From JAJTFW01 sp046160245 (lineage in GTDB: Bacteria > Bacteroidota > Bacteroidia > AKYH767-A > OLB10): 43,303 nucleotides of DNA. The notes under the pieces were generated by a model that was given only the letters and a program-made list of their open reading frames with translations, ran no database searches and was not told the DNA's origin. Position numbers and translations under genes: made by a program. Positions 14,740 through 24,113 of this stretch are shown one piece after another. The stretch's first letter is position 1. Every line of letters starts with the position of its first letter. The stretch is taken from positions 1 through 43,303 of the forward strand of contig JBJXGU010000078.1 in the NCBI GenBank assembly GCA_046160245.1. Direction: 5' to 3'.

Positions 14740-16874
14740 AACGAGTTTAGTGAAATATTTTTACCGTTTTGAGAGATGGATTCAACAACTGCAAATGCCG
14801 CTAAGGTTGAATTGTAAAGTGATTCAAACGAAATAGGCGAAGCGTTTCCTGTTTTGATGGCTTGTACAAAAGCTTCTAATTCTAATTTATGCCCCTTATC
14901 TTGATTTCCGTTTGATTTCTTACTGCCCTTTGAATCGGAGATGGTTAATTCTTTGAAGTCATCAATTTTAGCAATCAATCCTCCATTATAGACCTCGATA
15001 TATTCTTTACTAACTTCTTTGTTTCCGTTGGAGAAATAAGCAATGGTAGCGATGCTGCCATTTTCCATTTTTAATGTGATACTCAACGTATCTTCTAATC
15101 CACTTGAATCACTCATGGCTGTAGCGGAAACTTCTGCAATAGTACTGTCTGCTAAAAAAGCTGCATAATCAATGAAATGACAAACTTCTCCTTTAATTCT
15201 TCCGCCGCCAACTTTAGGATCATGAATCCAATGATCTTTTGCGACTACTCCTGCATTAATTCGCATCAAAATGGCAAGAGGAGCGTTGGTGTTTAATTTT
15301 TGTTTTAATTGAACACTCATCGGAGCAAATCTCCGATTAAATCCAACCATCAATCTGCAATCGCTTGATGAAAATACTTTTCTTATTTCTTCTAATTCTT
15401 CACGATGAATGCAAAGTGGTTTTTCTGTAAACACATTTTTGTTTTTAGCTAATCCTTCTATCACATATTTACCGTGACTGTCATGACGAGTTGCAATAAA
15501 CAAAGTATTGATGGCAGTATCGTTTACAATTTCAGATGCATCACCCGTGCAATAGCTAAATCCAAATTTATCACCTACATTTCTCGCTGAATTGGGTCGA
15601 GCTGTTGCGATACCTTGTAATGAAACTTTTTCCTTTATCACTGGAAGTATAAAATTTTGCCCAAAACTTCCTGCACCTATCATCCCAACACAAACTTGTT
15701 CAACGGTTTGGTATTCCTCTTTTCGTATGGATATCGAATTTTTTAATGCCTTCTCTAAATTATATTTCAACAAAATGCCTGTAAACGGCTCTGATTTTTC
15801 AAGGATTAGATCGTAAGCATTTTTAGCCTCAGCAAAAGTGAAAACATGACTAAGTAGCGAATCGATATTTATTTGTTTGGTGTAGATGAGTTCAGCAAAT
15901 GTTTCCATGTTGCGGTTCTCGGTCCATCGCACATAAGCATAAGGATAATCCATTCCTTGCTCTTCATACTCGCTGTCATAACGGCCAGGGCCATACGAAC
16001 ACGACATTTTCAATTCAAGTTCCTTGATGTAAAAATTTTTGCGGGTAAAGCCTGTTGGAACAGCTCCCACAACAATTACCTTTCCTTTTTTTCGACATAA
16101 GGTTCCGGCTAAGTCAATCGGGTCCAATGAGGAAGCAGACGCTGTGATGATGATCGCATCAGCACCGTGTCCTGCAGTTAAATGCAAAACTGCCGACTCA
16201 AGCTGGGTTTCATTTCTTACAAAAGAATTAGTAAATCCATTTCGTTTTGCTAAATCAACTTGTGAAGGATCGATATCAATTCCAATTGCATTTACTCCGG
16301 AAGCACGCAAAAGTTGTAGCGTAATTTGTCCGATTAATCCTAATCCAATAACAAGGCAGTTTTCTCCTAGTCTTAAATCGGCTTGACGAATTCCTTGAAG
16401 AGCTATAGCGCCCAAGGTGGTAAAAGCAGCATGTTGTAAAGATGCATCGGCATGTAAGCGTACACATAAATTGATGGGTATTGCTACTACCTCTGCGTGC
16501 ACTGCACTGCTTCCTCCACAGGCAACTAAATCGCCTATTTTAAAATCTCTTACGTCATCGGCAATAGCAATGATTTCGCCGGCACAACTATATCCTAATG
16601 CACTGGGTGCATCCAGTTTATTCATGACTAAACGATAGGTTTCTTTGAGCCCAATCGTTTTAGCAGTTTGTATTACTTTTTTTACTTCTTCTTTTCGAGC
16701 ACGTGCTTTTCCGATGTATCCTAACCGTGCATCTTTCACCGTCTTGCCTTCAGTGCCCGCGCTGATCAACGAAAAATGATTACGCACCAAAACTTGTCCT
16801 GCCCCTAAGGCAGGAAACGGAACCTCCAGCAATTGCATATGTCCGTCTTTTAAGTTTTGAGTGAGTTGTTCCAT
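14736..16874 (-). CDS. Bi-domain oxidoreductase: MDR dehydrogenase fused to Gfo/Idh/MocA dehydrogenase
   Basis: The 712-aa cytosolic fusion has two halves. Residues ~1-370 are a zinc-type medium-chain dehydrogenase/reductase, with HFSLISAGTEGK, the GYSCAGEI motif and the nucleotide-binding VIGLGLIGQITLQLL. Residues ~395-700 are a Gfo/Idh/MocA domain with a second Rossmann site, VGMIGAGSFGQNFILP, and the family's sugar-binding motif EKPLCI. Such fusions recur in Bacteroidota polysaccharide loci and presumably carry out coupled oxidation and reduction of a sugar; the substrate is not known. It is linked to its neighbours by a 1-nt gap upstream and a 4-nt overlap downstream. Confidence 0.88.
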   Translation of the reverse strand: MEQLTQNLKDGHMQLLEVPFPALGAGQVLVRNHFSLISAGTEGKTVKDARLGYIGKARARKEEVKKVIQTAKTIGLKETYRLVMNKLDAPSALGYSCAGEIIAIADDVRDFKIGDLVACGGSSAVHAEVVAIPINLCVRLHADASLQHAAFTTLGAIALQGIRQADLRLGENCLVIGLGLIGQITLQLLRASGVNAIGIDIDPSQVDLAKRNGFTNSFVRNETQLESAVLHLTAGHGADAIIITASASSLDPIDLAGTLCRKKGKVIVVGAVPTGFTRKNFYIKELELKMSCSYGPGRYDSEYEEQGMDYPYAYVRWTENRNMETFAELIYTKQINIDSLLSHVFTFAEAKNAYDLILEKSEPFTGILLKYNLEKALKNSISIRKEEYQTVEQVCVGMIGAGSFGQNFILPVIKEKVSLQGIATARPNSARNVGDKFGFSYCTGDASEIVNDTAINTLFIATRHDSHGKYVIEGLAKNKNVFTEKPLCIHREELEEIRKVFSSSDCRLMVGFNRRFAPMSVQLKQKLNTNAPLAILMRINAGVVAKDHWIHDPKVGGGRIKGEVCHFIDYAAFLADSTIAEVSATAMSDSSGLEDTLSITLKMENGSIATIAYFSNGNKEVSKEYIEVYNGGLIAKIDDFKELTISDSKGSKKSNGNQDKGHKLELEAFVQAIKTGNASPISFESLYNSTLAAFAVVESISQNGKNISLNSL

Positions 16875-16875
16875 C

Positions 16876-17982
16876 TTAATTTTTCATTGTTTTGTGGAAA
16901 ATCTGAGTCAAATTTTCCACCATGGCAGCCTCTGTAAAATTAGTCAAATAGTGTTTACGAGAATTTTGCCCCATTCGTTGCCTTTTTTCGGGGAAATTAA
17001 TAAGTTCCTGAATATGGTTTGCAATTGCTTGAGGATCACTCAAAGGTACAATGAATCCGTTCATTTCATGGTGTACGGATTCAATAATCGCCCCTCTATC
17101 CGTACTAATAATGGGTAGCCCTGCTGCCATCGCTTCAACAATTACCCAAGGATGACCCTCCGGCGCACGGGGTGGAAAAACAAAGATGTCAGAATTACTC
17201 ATCATCTGTAGTTTTTGTTCACTCTTGTCGGGCGAATGAATAGTAATAGGGAGATGGTTTACATTGATTGTTTCTAAACAACTTTGTTTGGTTTGTTCAT
17301 TTCTCCAACCGCCTAATACGTTTACTGATATTTTACATTTTATTTCTGACGGAAGAAGTCGAATCGCTTCAATGACATCTTCTATGCCCTTTGACGACTG
17401 TAAATTCCCCAGATAGAGAATTTGCGTTGTCGAAGAATCTGTAAGTGTTCGATCCGGTATGATATAATCGCCTCCGTTAGGAGCAACAAATATCTTTTCT
17501 TCAGGAAAAAATCCTTTAAATAAATAGCGCAAATTGTTCCCTAAAACAATAACACCAGAGCATAAGTTAAATATTAACTTCACATAAAATCGTGTTAAAA
17601 AAGAAGAGCGATCCATCCAAATTTTGAATTCGCTTCCTCGAAGGTGCAACACAATATTCTTGCAAAAAAGTCGACTAAGTAAAACATAAATGGAATCTTT
17701 TAAGAACCCAATGGTGCTTTGACTAATTGGAATTAGAACTAAATCAGGCTTTGAATTTTTTCCGGTCTTGACAATTTTAGAATAGATACTTATATTTTTA
17801 AAAAGTTTTTTTAAACTCCAGCTGCCCATGCTTTTTAGGTCCTCATTAATTTTTGTATCAATGTGAACTAAATTGAAATTTTTATTGAGACCTGATTTCA
17901 ATAAAATTTGTGTTGCTATGGCAGGACCCATAAAGGGGGGAGGGAGCTTTCCAAAAATGCAAACGGTAGGCTTGTTGTTCAT
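16876..17982 (-). CDS. Glycosyltransferase family 4 protein
   Basis: Start at ATG 17982 (MNNKPTVCIFGKLPPPFMGP, 368 aa). It shares one base with the stop of the polymerase gene (TGATG), so translational coupling is likely; the frame's extension to 18081 is inside that gene. The GT-B fold is evident. The C-terminal half has ILYLGNLQSSKGIEDVIEAI, and the donor-binding motif is APEGHPWVIVEAMAAGLPIISTDRGA with a conserved E-x7-E. It should add one sugar of the repeat unit on the cytosolic face of the membrane. Donor and linkage cannot be read from sequence. Confidence 0.88.
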   Translation of the reverse strand: MNNKPTVCIFGKLPPPFMGPAIATQILLKSGLNKNFNLVHIDTKINEDLKSMGSWSLKKLFKNISIYSKIVKTGKNSKPDLVLIPISQSTIGFLKDSIYVLLSRLFCKNIVLHLRGSEFKIWMDRSSFLTRFYVKLIFNLCSGVIVLGNNLRYLFKGFFPEEKIFVAPNGGDYIIPDRTLTDSSTTQILYLGNLQSSKGIEDVIEAIRLLPSEIKCKISVNVLGGWRNEQTKQSCLETINVNHLPITIHSPDKSEQKLQMMSNSDIFVFPPRAPEGHPWVIVEAMAAGLPIISTDRGAIIESVHHEMNGFIVPLSDPQAIANHIQELINFPEKRQRMGQNSRKHYLTNFTEAAMVENLTQIFHKTMKN

Positions 17983-19250
17983 CAGACCTGTTGATTTTTT
18001 GGGAGTAAAACGTATGCAACCACAGGATAAACTATATACAGGAGTGGGGCATATAAGGTAGGTACTGTTGTAATCGACCAAAGTATCATCATGGAAGATG
18101 TGGCAGCTATCAAGTATTTTTCAGGCATCGCTAAACGCACCCATCTTGATAAAACTGAAAAAAGAAATATAACATAAAAAAATAGTCCGATGAATCCAGT
18201 CATGAATAATTGTCGGACATAATCACTGTGCATTCCCCCTCCAATCATCACTACGGTTTCTTTAAAATTGGCGGTTGTAATGCCAATGAAGTGATTAATT
18301 GGCGGCATCTGTTCCCAAGTTTCAAAATATTTTTCCCACCTTGTCATCCGGCCATTGAATGCTTGATCGGAATCAGATTCTCCTTCAACTACTAAGATTT
18401 CTTTACCAATCAGAGGTTCAATATGGTCAATGTATAAATCTTGTGCAAAAAAGGCGCCAATGATAAATACAAAAACGAATACAAATAACAAACCTCGAGT
18501 ATTTCTAAGGTTGTGAATTAGAAGTATGATGATCAAAGAAAGAAAAACTCCCCATGAAGAAACGTGATTAATTCGAGTTAGCCCATAGGCAACAAAGAAA
18601 ATGGTAAGTACCATGTGCCATGTTTTGATCTGAATATAGTTTCCTACAGTATAAAGCTTTTGTACAAAATAATAGGACATGATTAGTAAAAACAATATGA
18701 AGAAGATGGCATAGTTCATTACATCGGCATAAGCTCCTCGAATACGTGATCCGCCACCGCGTCCTTGAGAAATGTACTCGATGGCAATTGGATTTACAAA
18801 TGACTCATATAAAAAAACCGTAAATGGAAATATACATGAAATTAGAAATGCGGTCAGTATTCCATGAAGATCGGTTTTGGATTGTACAATTCTTCGAGTA
18901 TAAAAGAACAATAATACGGGCGTTGTATATTTAATTAAATCACCAAAGGCAACAACACTTAAGTTAATAAACCAGAAGGTGGCTGCATTAAATACAACCA
19001 GTGCGCCCCAAATTCTAAATGGAATGGCTTCTAATGCTTGCGGTGCTTTTGGAAATCCAACTGCAATGGTACTCAGTAAAATTAAAATAGGAGTTAATAT
19101 TCCTACAATGTAAAGCGGTGAAGCTAATGCGGAGGTTTCTTTTAACTCATAAAAATTATCGATCAACGGACGCAATAGAATAAGTAGGATGAACCACTTT
19201 TTGTAAAGCGGAGAACCTTTATACCATGCCCACCATTGTTTGAAATTCAT
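17982..19250 (-). CDS. Wzy-like O-antigen polymerase/ligase family membrane protein
   Basis: The 422-aa protein is very hydrophobic, with about ten to twelve predicted membrane segments and a longer loop at ~270-330 (DLYIDHIEPLIGKEILVVEGESDSD...). That loop includes RMTRWEKYFETW and leads to a GMHSDYVRQLFMTGFIG stretch, like the periplasmic loops of Wzy/WaaL proteins. It probably polymerises lipid-linked repeat units in the periplasm. Wzy sequences are too diverse for a specific assignment. The next gene's ATG overlaps its stop by 1 nt. Confidence 0.8.
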   Translation of the reverse strand: MNFKQWWAWYKGSPLYKKWFILLILLRPLIDNFYELKETSALASPLYIVGILTPILILLSTIAVGFPKAPQALEAIPFRIWGALVVFNAATFWFINLSVVAFGDLIKYTTPVLLFFYTRRIVQSKTDLHGILTAFLISCIFPFTVFLYESFVNPIAIEYISQGRGGGSRIRGAYADVMNYAIFFILFLLIMSYYFVQKLYTVGNYIQIKTWHMVLTIFFVAYGLTRINHVSSWGVFLSLIIILLIHNLRNTRGLLFVFVFVFIIGAFFAQDLYIDHIEPLIGKEILVVEGESDSDQAFNGRMTRWEKYFETWEQMPPINHFIGITTANFKETVVMIGGGMHSDYVRQLFMTGFIGLFFYVIFLFSVLSRWVRLAMPEKYLIAATSSMMILWSITTVPTLYAPLLYIVYPVVAYVLLPKNQQV

Positions 19251-19254
19251 CTTT

Positions 19255-20382
19255 CTATTTTTTTAGCGCTTGGATAAATCCAATTGCGGAGATGGATAAA
19301 TTAGCATTTTCAGAAATATAGTTAGCTGCATTTTTGCCGATTTCAACTACTACTTTTGGGTGATCAATCATCCACTTCATTTTATCTACAACCTTTTTTT
19401 GATCTTTATAATCGACAATAAATCCAGTCTTCCCTTCTTTTATTAGGTCAAAAGTAGCACCTGCATGATTAGTAGCCAAACAGCACAATCCGGCTGCCAT
19501 CGCTTCATTTAAAACGAGGCCCCAAATATCAAAATCACTTTGGAAGAGTAAAGCGTTAGTCTTTGCAAGATAGACTGGTAGTTCCGCTCTTTGCTTGTAT
19601 CCTGTAAATTCTAAATGTTCGTTGAGACCTAATTTAATTGATAAAGCTTCTAACTGACTTTTACTTTCTCCATCCCCAATGATCTGTATCCGGAAGTCGC
19701 TTCTTTCTTTTAGAAGAAGTGCCGCAGCTTCAAAAACAAGACTAACATTCTTGCGAGGAACTAAATATCCCAGATAGGTAAATGTAAACTTGCTTTCATT
19801 CGTTAGACTATCTCTGTTCGTTGCAGATTCTTTTGCGAAGAAACTCGTATCAACGGTATTAATTCCAATAGTCACTTTCTGCTCTGGCGCTCCCATTTTA
19901 ATGAGATATTTGGCGGCCAAACTACCGTATGCAATAAAGGAATGGGCTCGCTTTATCAGTTGCTTACGAAGCAGAATTCGAAGCCAGGAGCTATTTCTGG
20001 CTTCAGTTTCAATGCTACCACTCCAAATTGAAAATGATTTCTTATTGCGACTACACCAACTGGCTGTGATGATGCTGGCAGCTGAAAATCCTGCCACAAT
20101 AATTTTTTTAGGTTGTAATTTATCGAGTGTATTCCAAAGTCCTTTGTAAAAAAAGTATGTTTTCTCTACATTTTTGTTGGACGTTACAGTTCCACCATTT
20201 AAGATGGTAAACGGAAATTGAATTTGAGTATAATCAATTTCAAATTTTCTTCGTTTGTAACCTGATTCCGAAAAAATCACATGCAACTCCATCCCTTCTT
20301 GAAGCATTTGTTTATTCAATTCATTGAATAAAGGAATGCGATAAGGAGTAGGTATGTTGGTGATGAGTACAACTTTTTGCAT
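19255..20382 (-). CDS. Glycosyltransferase family 4 protein
   Basis: Start at ATG 20382 (MQKVVLITNIPTPYRIPLFNEL, 375 aa), which overlaps the asnB stop by 1 nt (TAATG); an in-frame ATG at 20397 lies inside asnB. The N-terminal lobe opens with the TNIPTPYRIPLF signature seen in many GT4 enzymes. The C-terminal lobe has FTYLGYLVPRKNVSLVFEAA and the donor-binding IWGLVLNEAMAAGLCCLATNHAGA. It should act at the inner membrane on a lipid-linked intermediate. Specificity is unknown. Confidence 0.88.
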   Translation of the reverse strand: MQKVVLITNIPTPYRIPLFNELNKQMLQEGMELHVIFSESGYKRRKFEIDYTQIQFPFTILNGGTVTSNKNVEKTYFFYKGLWNTLDKLQPKKIIVAGFSAASIITASWCSRNKKSFSIWSGSIETEARNSSWLRILLRKQLIKRAHSFIAYGSLAAKYLIKMGAPEQKVTIGINTVDTSFFAKESATNRDSLTNESKFTFTYLGYLVPRKNVSLVFEAAALLLKERSDFRIQIIGDGESKSQLEALSIKLGLNEHLEFTGYKQRAELPVYLAKTNALLFQSDFDIWGLVLNEAMAAGLCCLATNHAGATFDLIKEGKTGFIVDYKDQKKVVDKMKWMIDHPKVVVEIGKNAANYISENANLSISAIGFIQALKK

Positions 20383-22289
20383 TAGGCCGACATCCATTTT
20401 TTAAACCAGGCCATTAAAAAATAAATGGTCCATAGTTGATTTGTGTATGCTTTGTTTCCTTTGCGGATGGCTTGAATTTGTGCATTCAATCCGGCTTCGG
20501 AGAATAGTTCGATGTTTCGAGTAAAGGATTTAAGATTTTGTTCGGTGTAGTCCAGCATAATTTCTCCTGCCCATTCCTGTAAGGGTACACAGAATCCCAT
20601 TTTCTTACGATAAAGAATTTCTGGAGTGAGAATGCGTTCTAGACTTTTCTTGAGAATATATTTTGGTTCTTTGTTTTTTGTTTTATAATTCGAGTGGATG
20701 GAAAAAGCGGTATTAATCACATTGTAATCCAAAAAGGGATTTCTGATTTCTATACTGTTCGCCATTCCTAGTTTATCCATTCGGTATAAATATTTCGAGG
20801 GAATTTGAAACTTCAATCCTAAGTAACACATCCAATCCGTATCGGTTAGCCAGGGATATTTCGCTTGAAGTTGAATGAAGTCGCGCTTGTATTTCTGTAT
20901 GATAGAGTATGAGTTTATATCTCCAATATTTGCTAAGTAGGGTGCAGTCAAAAAACTTCGCTTGGTACTTTCTTTAAATGCCTTTGCACCACCCCAAAAT
21001 AGTTCTTGTCCATACGCTGCTCTTGAAAAAATTTCACGCATGGCAGAAGCTTCGTCGTTGGTTTCATTGACAATACTTGCCATTCCCTTTTTAACTACTG
21101 CTGGAAATTTATTGTAAATGTGATACCAAGGATAAATTTTTTGATATTTCATCCATGCCCTGTATCCTGAAAACAATTCATCCGCTCCATCACCAGTTTG
21201 AACAACGATGGTACCTTTTTCACGAGCTAGTTGGGAAATAAAGTATATAGGAATACAGGTTGCATCCGCCATAGGTTCATCAAAACTGTCGATGATTAGT
21301 GGCAAACTATTCGCAATGTCTTCAGGCTTTATATTTTTTTCATGATGTTCCGTGTTGAACATTTTTGAAACGTTGTCAGCATAAATTCTTTCGTCGTAAT
21401 TCGATTGTCCATCGAATCCTACTGCAAATGTTTTAATTGTCGCTGAGCTTTGTGCTCTCATTAATGCTACGACAGCGCTTGAGTCAACACCTCCGCTCAG
21501 AAATGCTCCTACCGGTACATCCGCAACCATTCTGTAGCTTACTGATTTTTCTAATTGCTGATAGAGGATATCACTGATATCTTTTTCTGATTTTGTCTCG
21601 AAATTTTGTGGCTCAATGTTCCAGTAGGACTCAATTTTGATGTGTCCTTTGTGTAATGTCATACACTCTCCGGCATCCAACTTGTGAATGCCTTCAAACA
21701 TGGTGAGTGGAGCCGGAAGTTGATTGTAGGTGAGAAAATGATATAATGCTTCTTGATCAGGAATGGCCTTAATCCAAGGAAGAGTAAGTAATGCTTTTAT
21801 CTCGGATGAAAAGGCAAATTTCCCATCGTGTAAAGTGTAGTACAAGGGTTTTTTTCCTGCACGATCACGCCCAAGAAAAAGTGTTTCATTGTGTTGATTC
21901 CAAAAAGCAAAGGCAAACATTCCATTGAGTTGCTTTAATGAAGCATGTCCATGTTGTTTGTATAGTTCTAAGATTACTTCGGTATCACTCCCTGTTTTGA
22001 AATGGATTTCTCGACTGAGTGCATCTTTTATCTCTTTGTAATTGTAAATTTCGCCATTGAAAACGATTGCATTTCCTATTTCGTCTATCATGGGCTGGTG
22101 TCCCGTTGCAGAGAGGTCAATGATACTCAATCTGCGATGACCTAGAAAAAGCCGATCATCCATAGACGACCAAATGCCTTCGTCATCAGGGCCACGATGT
22201 GCGATTGATGAATTCATCACACGAACTAACTCCTTGCTATTTGCAAGTGAATTGCCATTCATGTAGAAAATTCCGTTGATGCCGCACAT
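20382..22289 (-). CDS. asnB: Asparagine synthase (glutamine-hydrolysing)
   Basis: The 635-aa cytosolic protein has an N-terminal class-II glutaminase domain with catalytic Cys2 (MCGINGIFY) and the RLSIIDL and NGEIYNY motifs. The C-terminal synthetase domain has the ATP PP-loop S265-G-G-V-D-S270. It makes asparagine from aspartate with glutamine as nitrogen donor. AsnB paralogues in polysaccharide loci are thought to amidate uronic acids or other carboxylates of the glycan, and the tight operon placement suggests this. Both motif sets are intact. Confidence 0.9.
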   Translation of the reverse strand: MCGINGIFYMNGNSLANSKELVRVMNSSIAHRGPDDEGIWSSMDDRLFLGHRRLSIIDLSATGHQPMIDEIGNAIVFNGEIYNYKEIKDALSREIHFKTGSDTEVILELYKQHGHASLKQLNGMFAFAFWNQHNETLFLGRDRAGKKPLYYTLHDGKFAFSSEIKALLTLPWIKAIPDQEALYHFLTYNQLPAPLTMFEGIHKLDAGECMTLHKGHIKIESYWNIEPQNFETKSEKDISDILYQQLEKSVSYRMVADVPVGAFLSGGVDSSAVVALMRAQSSATIKTFAVGFDGQSNYDERIYADNVSKMFNTEHHEKNIKPEDIANSLPLIIDSFDEPMADATCIPIYFISQLAREKGTIVVQTGDGADELFSGYRAWMKYQKIYPWYHIYNKFPAVVKKGMASIVNETNDEASAMREIFSRAAYGQELFWGGAKAFKESTKRSFLTAPYLANIGDINSYSIIQKYKRDFIQLQAKYPWLTDTDWMCYLGLKFQIPSKYLYRMDKLGMANSIEIRNPFLDYNVINTAFSIHSNYKTKNKEPKYILKKSLERILTPEILYRKKMGFCVPLQEWAGEIMLDYTEQNLKSFTRNIELFSEAGLNAQIQAIRKGNKAYTNQLWTIYFLMAWFKKWMSA

Positions 22290-22292
22290 AGC

Positions 22293-23384
22293 TTAGATGG
22301 ATAAATATAGATTTTTTATTTTTGATGACATCGTCTGCATAGAGAATTGTGCTGCATGGTTTTTTCTCGCACTTATTTTCAATTCGTCGTGCTGGATGGG
22401 TGCATGTATCAAGCTTGAAACAAGTTCACCTAATTCACTTTCAGTTTTAATGACTGAATTCGGCTCCAGTTGTTTTACGATTTCAGTAACACCACCACCG
22501 TCTTCAAATACGAGAACTTGTTTTCCGGCTTGATAAGCTTCGATTGCAACCAATCCAAATGCTTCTCCTTGACTTGGAATCACGCAAAGATTGGATTCAT
22601 GTATCAACTGAAGTGAATTGCCCTGTCCCGCAAAACTCACTTTGTCAGCGATGTTCAATTCGATTGTTTGTTTTTTTAAGGAATGCTCTTCAGGACCAGT
22701 TCCCATGATTATTAATCTGAAATTCGAATTTTCAATTTTTGATAGCGCGTTTAGTAATCGATCAAATCGTTTTACTTGAGCAAGTCGACCAATAGCAACG
22801 ATAAGATATTCGCCATCTGATTTTCGAAATAGATGGGTTGGAGTAGTGGAATTTGAATTGGATGGAACACCGTTGTAGATGATTTCTTTAAGGAGGCGAG
22901 TTAATCCAAAACGATGTACGGATTCGGACTTGGTAAATGCAGAGTTGAATGTGATGGCATCAATTCGTTTATTTAAAAACTGTTTTTGCATCCAACTTAT
23001 CATTACATCTTTCAATTTCTTTTTTCTTCCTAGGCCAAAATTTCCATGCTCTGTATAAACTATTTTTTTACCACTCTGCTTTGCTGCTTTAGCTAAGAGC
23101 GGATTGTAAGAATGAAAATGAATGAGATCAAATTTTGTCATTAATAATTTGATTTCATGGTAAGCGGAATATGAAATTTGTAGCGCACCTTTAAATGATC
23201 CTGCGATAATGGGAATTCCTTTTTTTTCGAAGGCTTCAAATAATGCCGATTTACCTTTAGCACAAAATACACTTACTTGCAACTCTTTGTCTTTTTGCTG
23301 TTCCTCGCAAAGATGTAAAACAACTTTACTAATTCCACCCATTTCGGTCGACCAAATTATATGGAGTATTTTGAGAGGAAGCAT
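22293..23384 (-). CDS. Glycosyltransferase family 4 protein
   Basis: The 363-aa GT-B enzyme begins LKILHIIWSTEMGGISKVV, a standard GT4 N-terminal GG loop. It has YTEHGNFG in the acceptor lobe. The donor site includes AIGRLAQVKRFDRLLNAL and IPSQGEAFGLVAIEAYQAGKQVLVFEDGG, with the E-x7-E-like pair. It lies 3 nt upstream of asnB and 8 nt downstream of the methyltransferase gene. It presumably adds one sugar to the repeat unit. Confidence 0.88.
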   Translation of the reverse strand: MLPLKILHIIWSTEMGGISKVVLHLCEEQQKDKELQVSVFCAKGKSALFEAFEKKGIPIIAGSFKGALQISYSAYHEIKLLMTKFDLIHFHSYNPLLAKAAKQSGKKIVYTEHGNFGLGRKKKLKDVMISWMQKQFLNKRIDAITFNSAFTKSESVHRFGLTRLLKEIIYNGVPSNSNSTTPTHLFRKSDGEYLIVAIGRLAQVKRFDRLLNALSKIENSNFRLIIMGTGPEEHSLKKQTIELNIADKVSFAGQGNSLQLIHESNLCVIPSQGEAFGLVAIEAYQAGKQVLVFEDGGGVTEIVKQLEPNSVIKTESELGELVSSLIHAPIQHDELKISARKNHAAQFSMQTMSSKIKNLYLSI

Positions 23385-23392
23385 TCGCGTTT

Positions 23393-24112
23393 TTACGTAG
23401 ATTTTTGGGCAATAGATACATATCCGATCGGTCCGTATCGAAATCTTTTAAAGACAGTTTTTACGAGTGGAACATTGGATAGAAATAAGTAGAAAAGCTG
23501 TGGTAATACTACTAAAATAAACAAAAAGGGATTATAAACAGAGTATATGGCCTTTATGCGTAACATTTTAGAGAGGGTATTGAAGAGTTTTAAGATGGGT
23601 TTAATGCTTAAGGTAACGACTGTAGCAAATAAATCACCTACTTCCTTTATCGAATAAACTTCAAGTCCTGATTTTTGAATTCGATAGATCAATCCCTGCT
23701 TAGTGTAGCGATAATGGTCGAAGGAGCCATCAACGATGGGAACTACAAATGGACTTGTCATTACTAATACTCCGCCTTTTTTTAATAATCGTTTTACCTC
23801 TGAAAAAAACAAATCAGGTTCAGGAAGATCATGCAATACTTCCGTACATAAAATTACATCTACACTTTCATCTGGTAATGGAACTGCTGTGGCACTACAG
23901 TAAATATCAATTTCTTTTTTCGGAAAAGGTGAATCGGCTAGGTCGGCACCAATCGTTTTTGAGAAATAAGGCTGGTAAATGGAAAAATAGGGGCGTGGAC
24001 CACATCCTAAATCCAATAAACATTCTTTTTGACCATGGTTTTCAAAGAATGCTTTTAATTGATTGGCGCGAATAGTATTCTCAATGATGGCACCCGGATT
24101 TGTCCACCTCAT
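23393..24112 (-). CDS. Class I SAM-dependent methyltransferase
   Basis: The 239-aa protein has the SAM-binding motif I LLDLGCGPRPYFSIY, an acidic loop IGADLADSPF, and motif IV VDVILCTEVLHDLPEPDLFFSEVKRLLKKGG (methyltransferase type 11). The last ~70 residues contain a long hydrophobic stretch (YNPFLFILVVLPQLFYLFL), suggesting membrane association near lipid-linked intermediates. It may methylate a sugar or cap the chain; the acceptor is unknown. It starts 1 nt from the nucleotidyltransferase-fold gene upstream. Confidence 0.82.
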   Translation of the reverse strand: MRWTNPGAIIENTIRANQLKAFFENHGQKECLLDLGCGPRPYFSIYQPYFSKTIGADLADSPFPKKEIDIYCSATAVPLPDESVDVILCTEVLHDLPEPDLFFSEVKRLLKKGGVLVMTSPFVVPIVDGSFDHYRYTKQGLIYRIQKSGLEVYSIKEVGDLFATVVTLSIKPILKLFNTLSKMLRIKAIYSVYNPFLFILVVLPQLFYLFLSNVPLVKTVFKRFRYGPIGYVSIAQKST

Positions 24113-24113
24113 G

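Noticed and set aside
17983..18081. N-terminal extension of the GT4 protein beginning at 18081
   Set aside because: It lies inside the polymerase gene; ATG 17982 overlaps that gene's stop by one base and starts the GT4 fold.
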